A stretch of 64,000 nucleotides of DNA from JAGOUB01 sp964640945 (lineage in GTDB: Bacteria > Patescibacteriota > Gracilibacteria > Peribacterales > Peribacteraceae). Under the pieces are notes generated by a model. That model did no database searches, had not been told where the DNA came from, and saw only the letters and a list, made by a program, of their open reading frames with translations. The DNA is taken from assembly GCA_964640945.1 (NCBI GenBank), contig CAZXIV010000003.1:1-64000 (forward strand). Direction: 5' to 3'. Of the stretch, positions 24,865-33,998 are shown piece after piece. Every line of letters starts with the position of its first letter. Positions within the stretch are counted from its first letter, which is position 1. Both the position numbers and the translations under genes were made by a program.

Positions 24865-24865
24865 T

Positions 24866-25294
24866 ATGCGATTTCATCGTTTACCATCGCAGATTCTTGG
24901 TTTTTGCGGTCTATCGCTCATAGGTATGGGTTTATATTTCATAGTCCTGCGGCCACCACTTTTACCTGAGGATCTCCGTTATATAGGAGTAACCGACGCT
25001 TTCGTAATGGAGAATCTTCCAAAACTTGCAGAATGGCTGCAGAAAGTATTTTGGGTAATGGGCGGATACATCGCCACTACGGGCATAGCGGTCTTTGCAA
25101 CAGCGCTGAGAGGCTTCCCTAAAGACAGGATAACTCTTATGAGCATGTCCATCATGGGTGCAACCTCAATTGGCTGGATGACCTATGTGAATTTTCTTCT
25201 ACATAGTGATTTCAGGTGGTTTTTGCTATCGCTGGCTATGATTTGGGCGGTGGTAATTATCTGGGGATGGATGCAAATGAAAAGTGCCAAGTAG
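24866..25294 (+). CDS. Small membrane protein, unknown
   Basis: 142 aa from ATG 24866, 1 bp after the ATPase stop. Four probable transmembrane helices. The first loop has RPPLLPEDLRYIGVTDAFVM, a recognisable conserved-looking segment of short uncharacterised membrane proteins. The rest is hydrophobic with few charged residues. It is in the same transcript as the ATPase. No function can be assigned. Confidence 0.65.
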   Translation: MRFHRLPSQILGFCGLSLIGMGLYFIVLRPPLLPEDLRYIGVTDAFVMENLPKLAEWLQKVFWVMGGYIATTGIAVFATALRGFPKDRITLMSMSIMGATSIGWMTYVNFLLHSDFRWFLLSLAMIWAVVIIWGWMQMKSAK

Positions 25295-25361
25295 ATTGAT
25301 TACGCAGTAGGCTTCTTCTGTGCAATGAAAATAATAGCGGACAGCCCTGACTTTTCAGTTA

Positions 25362-25390
25362 TTGCAAAACAATAACATCTTTAGTACAAT
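25362..25390 (+). promoter_or_regulatory. Sigma70-like promoter
   Basis: TTGCAA (25362-25367) and TACAAT (25385-25390) are separated by 17 bp, ending 9 bp before the ATG at 25400. GTTATTG/CAATAAC arms around the -35 form an inverted repeat that could be an operator. It opens the efflux part of the block. Confidence 0.6.
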
Positions 25391-25399
25391 AAGTGCCCA

Positions 25400-25792
25400 A
25401 TGCGCCACTTCCGACTGATCGCAGGATTTCTCACTCTCTCCCTTGCGTTTGGCGGCGTCTTAGGCGATTTTTTGCATACCCAAGAACGAAGTGATGCTCA
25501 GACTTCTGACCATCTGGTAGCGCATGCTGACAATACTGATCTAAGCGACACCATCGACACGCTAAGCTTTGGGTCGGATGGAGAGAGTTGTTACGAAAAT
25601 TCGCCGCAAGTAGCTATAACGACACCATCTGGACAGCGAACTTTTACTACAGGGGCAATAGGCGTGATCCCTTCACTCATCACCAAAATCACGTATTACC
25701 AGACAGAGGTACCTCTCACCTTCAAAGGAAGAGCCCCACCTCTTTTTGAGTATGCCTCATTGTATGCGGCAACGGTCTCGATGAGGGTCTAA
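25400..25792 (+). CDS. Exported protein of unknown function
   Basis: 130 aa with an N-terminal signal peptide (RLIAGFLTLSLAFGGVLGDF). The mature part is Asp/Ser/Thr-rich with a single cysteine and no recognisable domain. It is the first gene after a good promoter and precedes the efflux lipoprotein and HlyD genes. It could be an accessory or sensor of the exporter. The gene is supported by its promoter, signal peptide and spacing rather than by homology. Confidence 0.55.
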   Translation: MRHFRLIAGFLTLSLAFGGVLGDFLHTQERSDAQTSDHLVAHADNTDLSDTIDTLSFGSDGESCYENSPQVAITTPSGQRTFTTGAIGVIPSLITKITYYQTEVPLTFKGRAPPLFEYASLYAATVSMRV

Positions 25793-25874
25793 ATCGTTTT
25801 CTGTACGTTCATAAGCGCACCGTATGGTGTTGCTTATGCTGCGTATTTTTTTATTTCCCTTCATTTTTTCTTGT

Positions 25875-26177
25875 ATGAAGCTTTCACTCAAACGCTTTCT
25901 CCCTCTTCTACTGGTAGTCGCTCTTGCTGGTTGCGCGGGCACAAGCGCCACGACTCAAGGAACGGGCGATACAGAGCCGACTGCTGCCGCTGTTTCTTCT
26001 AAGCGCGCAGATAGTGCGACATCCCCCGATGACCATCATGCCGGAGAAACGAACGTGGCTCCCCATGACGATTCCGTCGCGTCCGCACCAGCTGACCATG
26101 TGGATGATCCGAACGAACCAGCACACGGCCATTCTTCATCCCATGATGACAGCAATGAGCCTCCTCATCGCCATTGA
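25875..26177 (+). CDS. His/Asp-rich lipoprotein
   Basis: 100 aa from ATG 25875; an in-frame upstream ATG at 25824 is less likely, as the signal peptide begins here. Lipobox LLVVALAGCAG near 12-22. The rest is a low-complexity Asp/His/Pro/Ser segment with DDHHAGE, HGHSSSHDD and a terminal PPHRH, suited to binding several metal ions at the outer face. It precedes the efflux adaptor by 20 bp and probably delivers or buffers metal for it. Confidence 0.7.
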   Translation: MKLSLKRFLPLLLVVALAGCAGTSATTQGTGDTEPTAAAVSSKRADSATSPDDHHAGETNVAPHDDSVASAPADHVDDPNEPAHGHSSSHDDSNEPPHRH

Positions 26178-26197
26178 TATCTCTTCCACTCCTTACT

Positions 26198-28015
26198 ATG
26201 ACCATCGAATCTTTTTTCTCTCTTCTCAGGGAAGCCTGGGAGAAGCGCCCTCCCGCACTACGCTGGCTAAGCCTTAAAGCCGCTGTTCCTGTTGCAGTGT
26301 TCAGCGTCACGAGTCTCTTTATCGCCTTTGTCCTTGTCCAGGGCAATGCCGACGCCTCACCTGGTCATGAGGGGGGCCATGAGGGCTCAGATGTCACCGG
26401 TGCGACTTCTACGTTCCCCGTCGTCACGGTCGAACAGCCAAAGAGCGCCGATAAGGTCCAAGTGAACATAGAGGCAGCGGGACAGGTCTTCGCGCAGCAA
26501 CAAGCAGATCTCTTCCCTTCGCAAGACGGCGTGATCCAGTCGCTCTCGGCAAACCTCGGCAGCCGCGTGCGTCAGGGGCAAGTATTGGCCACACTGCGGG
26601 CAGACCAGAGCCAGCAGGAATTGGCTGCTGAAATTGTTTTCAAGCAAAAAGAGCTCGAAATCGCTAAGAGGCGTGCCGTAATCTCCGTGGATTCCCACAT
26701 CAAAGCCGCGGAACAGGAGCGCGAATCGGAATTCCAGATCCTCGACGTACAAGCTTCGTCGCTGCAAAAGGAGCAAGACGCCGAACTACAAAAGATTGAT
26801 GCTGAGATCGCGGGGCTGCAAAAGGTGAAGGAACAGCGACTCAGTGCGGTCAACAGTGCCGCCTACGATTTGCTCGATAGCCTCAACGAAGTGCTTTTCA
26901 CGCGCTCCGATGGTATCTCCAACTATTTCAATAACGCTCCGTTCGATTACTATCGTCGAAAGGAAATCGTCATGCCGAACGGCATGGACCGACAGAAATT
27001 CGAGTATCAGATCATCGAATTCGAAAAAAAAGTAAAGGCAGGAGCAACAGATTCATCGACGCTCATCGCGGAGGCAACGGAGATCGGACAGAAAGCTCGT
27101 CAGATTTCCTTGAGCATCTCTGATTCTCCGGCATTCGATGACGAAGAAGTGGATCGCATTCGGAAGGAGGTTGCGGAGGTGACCGACCACTTGCTCGAAA
27201 TCACCACCGACCTCACCGAGGCGGATAGCGACGTAAAGAGTCTCGAAGCGGAGAAGCTGAGGATTCTGGCGACTACCGACAGCAAGATCGACCAGCTCGC
27301 GCCTGAACGTACGAAACTCCAAGCGACGACCCAACAAAAAATCGTCGAAATCCAAGGCGGACGGAAGAATGCCGATCTTGATACGGAAATCATTGCCGCG
27401 GATATCGTGCGCCTCCAGCAGCAGATGGGCGCCGGTCGCACGGTGATTGCCCCGTTTTCCGGCGTCATCACCAAGCGGTACGTGAATGCCGGGGAAAGCG
27501 TCACGTTGGAGAAGCCCGTCTTCAACTTGATCGATGACAGCAAAAAATACATCCGTTTCAATATTTCCGAGGCCGACCTGCCATTCGTGAAAGTTGGCAC
27601 AACCGTCACTTTCTCGCCGACATCGGCTCCTTCGGAAAAATTCACCGCCATCATTCAGCGCATTGCTCAATCGGTCGATCCCGATTCCAGGACGATTCAA
27701 GTGGAGGCAGATGTGCAGAAGCAGGACAATGCCGATCGCGTTCTGGCACAGATGACGATTCGCGTTCAGATCCCCGTGACGCAAGATCCTTCCCTGCTCG
27801 TAGTGCCCGAAGCTGCGCTGCAGCTAAGCAAAGATACCGGCACGGTTTGGATCGTGAGTCCCGATGTAACCGCAGAAGCAAAGAAGGTCGAAGTAATGTT
27901 CGTGCATAGCGGATACGCCTATCTGAAGTCGGGCATCACCGCCAAAGATTGGATTATCGTGAAATCTCCGGTCGAACTCACGTCCGGATTAGAAATTGAT
28001 ACGAAGAAGCTTTGA
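26198..28015 (+). CDS. HlyD/CusB-type efflux adaptor with long coiled coil
   Basis: 605 aa from ATG 26198. One membrane helix (about 26-48), a His-rich stretch, a first half-lipoyl segment near 100-130 (LFPSQDGVIQSLSANLGSRV), a very long helical coiled coil (about 130-400), the second lipoyl half (TVIAPFSGVITKRYVNAGES, about 418-437) and a beta-barrel domain. This is the membrane fusion protein of RND efflux. The coiled coil is longer than in CusB. It is 14 bp upstream of the RND pump. Confidence 0.88.
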   Translation: MTIESFFSLLREAWEKRPPALRWLSLKAAVPVAVFSVTSLFIAFVLVQGNADASPGHEGGHEGSDVTGATSTFPVVTVEQPKSADKVQVNIEAAGQVFAQQQADLFPSQDGVIQSLSANLGSRVRQGQVLATLRADQSQQELAAEIVFKQKELEIAKRRAVISVDSHIKAAEQERESEFQILDVQASSLQKEQDAELQKIDAEIAGLQKVKEQRLSAVNSAAYDLLDSLNEVLFTRSDGISNYFNNAPFDYYRRKEIVMPNGMDRQKFEYQIIEFEKKVKAGATDSSTLIAEATEIGQKARQISLSISDSPAFDDEEVDRIRKEVAEVTDHLLEITTDLTEADSDVKSLEAEKLRILATTDSKIDQLAPERTKLQATTQQKIVEIQGGRKNADLDTEIIAADIVRLQQQMGAGRTVIAPFSGVITKRYVNAGESVTLEKPVFNLIDDSKKYIRFNISEADLPFVKVGTTVTFSPTSAPSEKFTAIIQRIAQSVDPDSRTIQVEADVQKQDNADRVLAQMTIRVQIPVTQDPSLLVVPEAALQLSKDTGTVWIVSPDVTAEAKKVEVMFVHSGYAYLKSGITAKDWIIVKSPVELTSGLEIDTKKL

Positions 28016-28029
28016 TTCCTCCCTAACCC

Positions 28030-31000
28030 ATGAATTTTTTCGACCGCTTCGTTCGGCTTGTTCTGACGCACCGCATGGCCGTGCTCATCGGGGCCACACT
28101 GTTTCTGATCTACGGGACGTATATCACGGTCACATCACCCGTGGATATCCTGCCGGACCTCAACCGCCCTACTGTTACGATCTTCAGTGAAGCGGAAGGC
28201 TTGGCAACGGAAGAAGTGGAAACACTGATCTCATTGCCCATCGAATCCGTCATGAACGGCGCTCCTAATGTGGAGCGTGTCCGCTCCGTATCCGCGCCGG
28301 GACTCTCGCTCGTCTTCGTGGAATTCGACTGGGGGATGGATATCTACCTGGCGCGACAGATCATTTCCGAAAAACTGCAGTCCTCCCCATTGCCCCCGGG
28401 CGTCGAACCGGAACTAGGACCGATCTCCTCCATCATGGGGGAAATCCAGCTCGTGGGCCTGTCCAGTAAGACCGGCGAGACGAACGCGCGGGATCTTCGG
28501 ACGCTCGCGGATTGGACGATACGCCCAAAACTCCTCACGGTGCCAGGCGTCGCGCAGGTGACGGTACTTGGCGGAGAGATACAAGAATACCAAGTCCTCG
28601 TCGATCCGGTGCGCCTTGCGAACGCGCAAATGACCATCGCGGAACTTGAAGAGAAGCTTGTGTCAATTTCCGAAAACAAGAGCGGAGGATTCGTTGCGAC
28701 CGATACGACGGAGTATCCCATCCGTATCCTCGGCCGCACTTCCGACGTCGAACTCCTGGGCGATACCGTCATCGCCGAACACGAGGGGGCGCTCGTATAC
28801 CTACGCGATGTTGCCACCGTGCGCAAAGGCGCCCAGGTCAATCCGCGCGGGGACGCGAGCGTGAACGGGAAGCCCGGCGTGGTCATGAGCATTACCAAAC
28901 AACCGGGGGTCAATACCGTCGATCTTACCCATCGCGTCGAAGAGGCGCTGGCCTCGCTGGAAGTAAGCCTCGGTGACGATGTCGAAATTCATCCGGACCT
29001 CTTCAAACAGGAGAAGTTCATCGAAAACGGCATCGATAACGCCGTGGAAGCGACACGAGATGCGGCGATCTTCGTCATCTTCGTTCTTATTTTCTTCCTG
29101 GGATTCAAAAACTGGAGGGCGATCGTCATCACCTTGGTCGCCCTTCCGTTCTCGTTCATCAGCGCGATCGTGATTCTCCGTTGGCTTGGGATCGACATCA
29201 ACGTGATGACCCTGGGCGGCCTCGCCGTGGCGATCGGAGAACTGACCGACGATGCATTAGTCGACGTGGAAAATATCATCCGATGGCTCAAAGAGAACCG
29301 TACGCGAAAACAGCCTCTCTCGGTCTACGAGGTGGTCGTACGCGGCAGCTCCGAAGTGCGCGGTTCGATCATCTTCTCAACAGTCCTCATCGTCCTCGTA
29401 TTCTTCCCGCTCCTTTCGCTGTCGAACATCGAAGGACGTCTGCTCGCACCGCTGGCTATCGCGTACATCATCGCCCTCCTTTCATCCACTCTCGTCGCGA
29501 TGACCATTACGGTGATCCTGTCGTACTACCTTCTGCCGCGCTCGCGGCTCATGCAGGATCAAAAGGAAACATGGATCGTACGATTGCTGAAACGTACCGC
29601 CGAACCCATCATCCGTTGGAATATCAGAAAACCGCACGTCGGGGTGACGATCATCCTCGTATCGATGGTCCTGACAACACTCATGTTCTTGCGTGCAGGA
29701 AAGGAATTCCTGCCCCCCTTCAACGAAGGAACACTGACCATTGCAATCGCGCTTCCTCCCGAGGCATCGATCATCAACTCCCGTGAAATCGGGGCGTCTG
29801 TCGAACAGGCTCTCCTGGGTATCGAGGGCGTGAAATCCGTGGCAAGGCGCACCGGGCGCGCGGAGGAAGACGAACATGCAAACGGCGTGAACGTCTCGGA
29901 ACTGGAGGTCGATATCGATCTCGCCGGCCGGAACAAAGACGATATCATCGCCGATATCAAAACCGCTTTTGCCTCCCTGAACTTGCAGGGGGCGAACGTG
30001 AGCATCGGCCAGCCGATCTCCCATCGCATCGAGCATCTTCTCTCCGGCGTGCGCGCTCCTCTCGTCATTAAGATTTTCGGTCCCGATCTGGACGAACTGC
30101 AGACATACGCAAACCAGATCCGCGATATCCTGGCGGAGATCCCCGGTACGTTGAACCCTGTTGTAGAACAAGGTATTGCGGTGCCGCAGGTCGTTATCAC
30201 ACCGAACCGCGAGCGGGCCGCTCAATACGGTTTCGTGTTCGGTGATCTCACCGACATCCTCGAAGTGCAGCTCGCAGGTGAGAAAATAGGGCAGATCCTC
30301 GAAGGCTCACGGAGTTTCCCGCTCGTGATCCGCCTCGACGAACGTTCTCTGCGCTCACCGGAGGATGTCGGGCGACTGCTTATCCGTACGCCGAGGGATA
30401 CGGTCATTCCGCTCTCCGCTGTCGCGGACATTGCCATCAAGGAAGGCCGCAGCAGCATCAGCCACGACAATGGACAACGGCGCGTGGTTATCTCATCAGG
30501 CATTCTTGACGGGGATAGCGTCACGATCATCGAGGCGCTGAAGGAGCGCGTGGGCAAAGAGCTCGAATTACCCCAAGGGTACTTCCTCAGTTATGAGGGC
30601 ACGTACCAAAGCCAGCAAGAATCATCGAGAAAGCTGATGCTCTTCAGCGTTCTCGCCTTCATCGGCGTCATCGGATCCCTCTACTTCAAGTTCCGATCCA
30701 TGGCCTTTGTGCTGCAAGTGCTCATCATCGTGCCTGTGACGTACTTGGGAGGAATGATCGCGATTCTGTTCGCGGGGAATATCGTGAACCTCGCCAGCCT
30801 CGTCGGTCTGATCTCGCTGCTCGGCGTTGCCGCACGAAACGGCATCCTGCTCATCGAGCACTACATTTACCAGGCCACGGAAGAAGGAATGCCTTTCAGT
30901 GAAGAGTTGATCGTCCAGGGCAGCCTGAATCGCATCACGCCGATGGTCATGACATCTGCCACCACTCTTCTTGCCCTTATCCCGCTTATCATGGGTGCGG

Positions 31001-31203
31001 GGAAGCCCGGTACGGAAATCCTCTATCCCCTGGGTATCACCATGTTCGGCGGATCACTTCTTTCCCTCGTCGTGGAAATCATGATCCGCCCCGGGCTCTT
31101 CATGCTGCTCGGCCGCAAAGCCATCGCGCGTGAGGTGAAACGATTCAAAGAAAGCCATCACACTGGAAAAGAGGCGCATGGCAGCGCTCAAATCACTTCC
31201 TAA
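28030..31203 (+). CDS. HME-type RND efflux pump (CusA/CzcA-like)
   Basis: 1057 aa, the full length for an RND transporter with 12 transmembrane helices and two large external loops. FPSPV-like start VTSPVDILPDLNRPTV, then the helix-4 proton-relay segment ELTDDALVDVENIIRWL, matches the heavy-metal branch, where the DxxxDxxEN pattern is conserved. It works with the adaptor upstream to expel Cu or other divalent ions. No TolC-type outer-membrane channel is encoded in the window. Confidence 0.9.
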   Translation: MNFFDRFVRLVLTHRMAVLIGATLFLIYGTYITVTSPVDILPDLNRPTVTIFSEAEGLATEEVETLISLPIESVMNGAPNVERVRSVSAPGLSLVFVEFDWGMDIYLARQIISEKLQSSPLPPGVEPELGPISSIMGEIQLVGLSSKTGETNARDLRTLADWTIRPKLLTVPGVAQVTVLGGEIQEYQVLVDPVRLANAQMTIAELEEKLVSISENKSGGFVATDTTEYPIRILGRTSDVELLGDTVIAEHEGALVYLRDVATVRKGAQVNPRGDASVNGKPGVVMSITKQPGVNTVDLTHRVEEALASLEVSLGDDVEIHPDLFKQEKFIENGIDNAVEATRDAAIFVIFVLIFFLGFKNWRAIVITLVALPFSFISAIVILRWLGIDINVMTLGGLAVAIGELTDDALVDVENIIRWLKENRTRKQPLSVYEVVVRGSSEVRGSIIFSTVLIVLVFFPLLSLSNIEGRLLAPLAIAYIIALLSSTLVAMTITVILSYYLLPRSRLMQDQKETWIVRLLKRTAEPIIRWNIRKPHVGVTIILVSMVLTTLMFLRAGKEFLPPFNEGTLTIAIALPPEASIINSREIGASVEQALLGIEGVKSVARRTGRAEEDEHANGVNVSELEVDIDLAGRNKDDIIADIKTAFASLNLQGANVSIGQPISHRIEHLLSGVRAPLVIKIFGPDLDELQTYANQIRDILAEIPGTLNPVVEQGIAVPQVVITPNRERAAQYGFVFGDLTDILEVQLAGEKIGQILEGSRSFPLVIRLDERSLRSPEDVGRLLIRTPRDTVIPLSAVADIAIKEGRSSISHDNGQRRVVISSGILDGDSVTIIEALKERVGKELELPQGYFLSYEGTYQSQQESSRKLMLFSVLAFIGVIGSLYFKFRSMAFVLQVLIIVPVTYLGGMIAILFAGNIVNLASLVGLISLLGVAARNGILLIEHYIYQATEEGMPFSEELIVQGSLNRITPMVMTSATTLLALIPLIMGAGKPGTEILYPLGITMFGGSLLSLVVEIMIRPGLFMLLGRKAIAREVKRFKESHHTGKEAHGSAQITS

Positions 31204-31217
31204 TTTCTTCCCCTCTT

Positions 31218-31574
31218 ATGAATCACACTCTCAATAAACTCGGATTCCTCACGATTGCTTCAATTGCAGCTATCGGTCTTACGGCATGCGCTCCATCAGG
31301 CACGAATCATTTACAAAGGGCCGGAGGCCACCTGTCCATGAGCATGGACGACATGATGGAAGAACTCGAAGGCAAGACCGGCGACGACTTCGATAAAGCG
31401 TTCATCGAAATGATGATCCCGCACCATGAGGGTGCCATCGCGATGGCTCGCGCCGGGCAGAAGAGCGCGAAGCACCAGGAAATCAAAGACATGGCCGACG
31501 ACATCATCTCGGCACAACAGAGCGAGATCGACATGATGCGTGGCTGGCAGCGCGAATGGGGCTATACGCAATAA
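31218..31574 (+). CDS. DUF305 lipoprotein
   Basis: 118 aa with a lipobox (GLTACAP, about 20-26). DFDKAFIEMMIPHHEGAIAM and DIISAQQSEIDMMRGWQREW are the hallmarks of DUF305, a ferritin-like helical fold with exposed His and Met, often found in copper-resistance loci. It starts 14 bp after the RND pump. It probably binds metal on the outside of the membrane; its biochemical role is not settled. Confidence 0.88.
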   Translation: MNHTLNKLGFLTIASIAAIGLTACAPSGTNHLQRAGGHLSMSMDDMMEELEGKTGDDFDKAFIEMMIPHHEGAIAMARAGQKSAKHQEIKDMADDIISAQQSEIDMMRGWQREWGYTQ

Positions 31575-31639
31575 TTTCACGGATGTAGGGCTGATTTTTA
31601 TCGGCCCTGCACCTACACTCCTTCTAAGAACCATCCGCT

Positions 31640-32551
31640 ATGTCCACCGACTGTCACGACGGCTGCGAATCACATTCCTCTTCCACGAAACTGGAGAGAA
31701 ACTTCGTCGTGGCCCTCATCCTCAACGGCGGTCTCGCGATCGGCGAAATGACGGCAGGCATCATCCTGAACAGCAGCGCACTCCTCGCGGACGGATTCAT
31801 GAACGTCGACGACACGGCCGCCCTCGTGCTGAGCATCTATAGCGAACGTAAAACGCGGCAAGCACCCGATGAACGACGGACCTTCGGATACAAGCGGATG
31901 GATGCCTTCGCAGGCTTCGTGAAGGGCTGCCTACTACTTGTGACAGCCCTCATGGCCTTGCTCCAGGCCATGAAGCTCTTGCTCGATCCTGAGCCGATCC
32001 AGGGCATTCCCGTCATGATCATCGGCGGCATAGCGATCGTCGTGAACCTCGTATCGGCCCTTGGCCTCAAAGCCGACGCCTGTTGCAGCCTGAACGCCAA
32101 AGGAACGTACGAATGCCTCAAATACGACGTCGTGGGATCCGCGGCCGTGGTCCTAAGCGGTTTCCTCTCCTACTACTTTGGCTACGTGTACTTCGACGTC
32201 GCAGCCGCGCTCCTCATCACGTTCTTCATGGCGAGGACTGGCTGGGGCATCTTTCGTGAGGGCATGGAATACTTCCTCCAGTCCGCGCCCAAAGGATTCG
32301 ATTACGGTGCGTTCGAGAAAGCCGTGCTGGGCGTCGAAGGCGTTACGTCCGTCGGCGACATCCATGTGTGGAGCCAGAACCCCTCCGAGCACCATCTGAC
32401 GTGCAAGGTGACGGTGAAGATCGAGGACGTGTGCGACTGCGAGAAGATCATCGGCAAAGTCGAAGCGATCTGTTCGCAATTCGGCATCCGCCACGCGACC
32501 ATCCAGCCGGTGTACTCCGCCGACACGCTCAACCGGTTCTGCAAGACGTAA
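31640..32551 (+). CDS. Cation diffusion facilitator transporter
   Basis: 303 aa. Six transmembrane helices and a C-terminal cytosolic domain match the CDF family. The helix-2 site is in LLADGFMNVDDTAAL and the helix-5 site in CLKYDVVGSAAVVLSG. The latter replaces the common HxxxD with YDxxxS-type residues, so zinc specificity is not certain. Cys-rich pieces occur at the N-terminus (STDCHDGCESH), in the loop DACCSLNAKG, and in VCDCEKI. It probably exports Zn, Cd or a related ion and closes the metal block. Confidence 0.88.
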   Translation: MSTDCHDGCESHSSSTKLERNFVVALILNGGLAIGEMTAGIILNSSALLADGFMNVDDTAALVLSIYSERKTRQAPDERRTFGYKRMDAFAGFVKGCLLLVTALMALLQAMKLLLDPEPIQGIPVMIIGGIAIVVNLVSALGLKADACCSLNAKGTYECLKYDVVGSAAVVLSGFLSYYFGYVYFDVAAALLITFFMARTGWGIFREGMEYFLQSAPKGFDYGAFEKAVLGVEGVTSVGDIHVWSQNPSEHHLTCKVTVKIEDVCDCEKIIGKVEAICSQFGIRHATIQPVYSADTLNRFCKT

Positions 32552-32558
32552 GGATCGT

Positions 32559-32610
32559 AAGAATGTGCCGCTTCTCGCGTCCTAGGGCACTTCGTTCTTC
32601 CATTTTTTAC
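32559..32610 (+). terminator. Possible terminator after the CDF gene
   Basis: AAGAATGTGCC can pair imperfectly with GGGCACTTCGTTCTT, followed by CCATTTTTTA. The hairpin lies just after the CDF stop and would end the metal-block transcript. The gap to the next gene start (to 32785) holds nothing else that I recognise. Confidence 0.55.
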
Positions 32611-32785
32611 GCCCGATCCGTTCGGTTACTTCCCTGGGATGTTAAGTGTCATTCTTCTCGCGCCCGTGGCCTGGTATGCAATGTTGCAAATGACGAAGGC
32701 CTCTGCAGTTTCATAAAAATGGCTTGGATGTTGTATTTGCTACATGTTTTTCCTTTTGAATAAGAAAATAAATAGAATAGTGGTG

Positions 32786-33943
32786 ATGTCTCCCCCTATA
32801 TCAAAAATAAAGGAAGCCCCCGTGCCCTTTCGACAGAGCACGCTTTTAATGAAGGATGACTTCTGTAAGTACTGTGGAGAGAACGGCATCAACGTCACAC
32901 TCGAAAATTTGGAGGAATTTCACCGCATCGGTTTGTTCTATCCCGCCGTGCGCGTCGATCTTGGCTGTGGGGAGTTTCGCAAGATCTATGCGGTTTTCAA
33001 CGGCCAGCATGAGTGGAGATTCGTGGAACCCCATCACATGGATGAATTCAAGCCCGAAAAAGTAGAGGACACGCCGTACTATATGACAGGCCCCCTCATG
33101 ATGGGCGGCGACGACTGGCTGAAGTGGTATGAGCCGCACGATCTCGTGAGCTACCCTGCATCGAATCCGTACTTCAAGTGGCAGAAACGCGAACACTCCT
33201 ACTTCATTACCGATAGGGAGAAGGCGGGGAATGTCTACGAATTGCTCTACGAAAAGCGACAGATCATCGCCCTGCAAATGATTCGCGACGCCATGCGCTA
33301 CTACAGCGATTTCACACCGCTTGCCGGAGGTCGCGTGAAGCGCTTCGTTCAAGAAAAGATAGCGCCCTTCTACCACTTCCTGCGCTTCTATCTGACTGTC
33401 GAAGAAATGCACGATCGATGGGTGCGTTTTGGCTATGAAAAATTCGATGAAGTAAAGAAGGAGGTAGGCGAGAAAAACGCGCTTGAAGAATGGCAACTCG
33501 ATTTTACCCACGCCCAGCTTCCGGCCATGAAGAAAGAGGCGAAAGAAATCTTGAATTCACACAAGTTCACCATCGAGGATATTGGATCGTGGCTAACGTT
33601 CCTTGCGAAGCAGAGCGTCCTCAATACCCGTAAACCTATCAAGAAGTATGTCATCGAAGTGCAGGACAAGACGCTCATCAACGCCGAAGAAACGAACCGC
33701 ATGATCTTGATCCTCAATGATTTGCTGTACGCGCTTACGGGCAAGAAGCAAACCGTGAAAGACGTGCTCAACGAATTGCAGCGCTATTGTGAGATCTGTC
33801 ACACGCCGTTCATCCCTCGTCCTAACAAGAAGGATCAGTGGACATGCGCCGATCCTCGTTGCATGGCCGAGCACACGAACAAGCAAAAAAGATTGGAGCG
33901 GAGAGCAAAAGCCGAGAAAGAGGCACGTATGCGGCAAGTATGA
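32786..33943 (+). CDS. Unknown protein with C-terminal zinc finger
   Basis: 385 aa if starting at ATG 32786; an upstream ATG (32744) and a downstream one (32849, before KDDFCKYCG) are possible. The N-terminus has DFCKYCG; the C-terminus has CEICHTPFIPR ... WTCADPRCMAEHTNKQKRLERR, resembling the CGNR-type zinc finger tail of uncharacterised DNA-binding proteins. The middle is helical with aromatic residues. It leads the right arm of the mobile island, before methyltransferase and terminase genes, so a regulatory or DNA-handling role is inferred. Confidence 0.7.
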   Translation: MSPPISKIKEAPVPFRQSTLLMKDDFCKYCGENGINVTLENLEEFHRIGLFYPAVRVDLGCGEFRKIYAVFNGQHEWRFVEPHHMDEFKPEKVEDTPYYMTGPLMMGGDDWLKWYEPHDLVSYPASNPYFKWQKREHSYFITDREKAGNVYELLYEKRQIIALQMIRDAMRYYSDFTPLAGGRVKRFVQEKIAPFYHFLRFYLTVEEMHDRWVRFGYEKFDEVKKEVGEKNALEEWQLDFTHAQLPAMKKEAKEILNSHKFTIEDIGSWLTFLAKQSVLNTRKPIKKYVIEVQDKTLINAEETNRMILILNDLLYALTGKKQTVKDVLNELQRYCEICHTPFIPRPNKKDQWTCADPRCMAEHTNKQKRLERRAKAEKEARMRQV

Positions 33944-33966
33944 AAACAACGGTTTGAAACGGCTAT

Positions 33967-33997
33967 AAGAAGAGGGCTTATCTCCCGCCCTCTTCTT
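33967..33997 (+). terminator. Perfect hairpin abutting the methyltransferase start
   Basis: AAGAAGAGGGC (33967-33977) and GCCCTCTTCTT (33987-33997) form a perfect 11-bp stem with a 9-base loop, ending 1 bp before the ATG at 33999. It may end the upstream transcript, or fold in the mRNA and hide the start region of the methyltransferase gene. Confidence 0.65.
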
Positions 33998-33998
33998 T

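Noticed and set aside
32744..32785. Upstream start for the right-arm zinc protein.
   Set aside because: The extra residues are unremarkable and lie in an AT-rich likely promoter zone; ATG 32786 or 32849 is more probable, though not proven.
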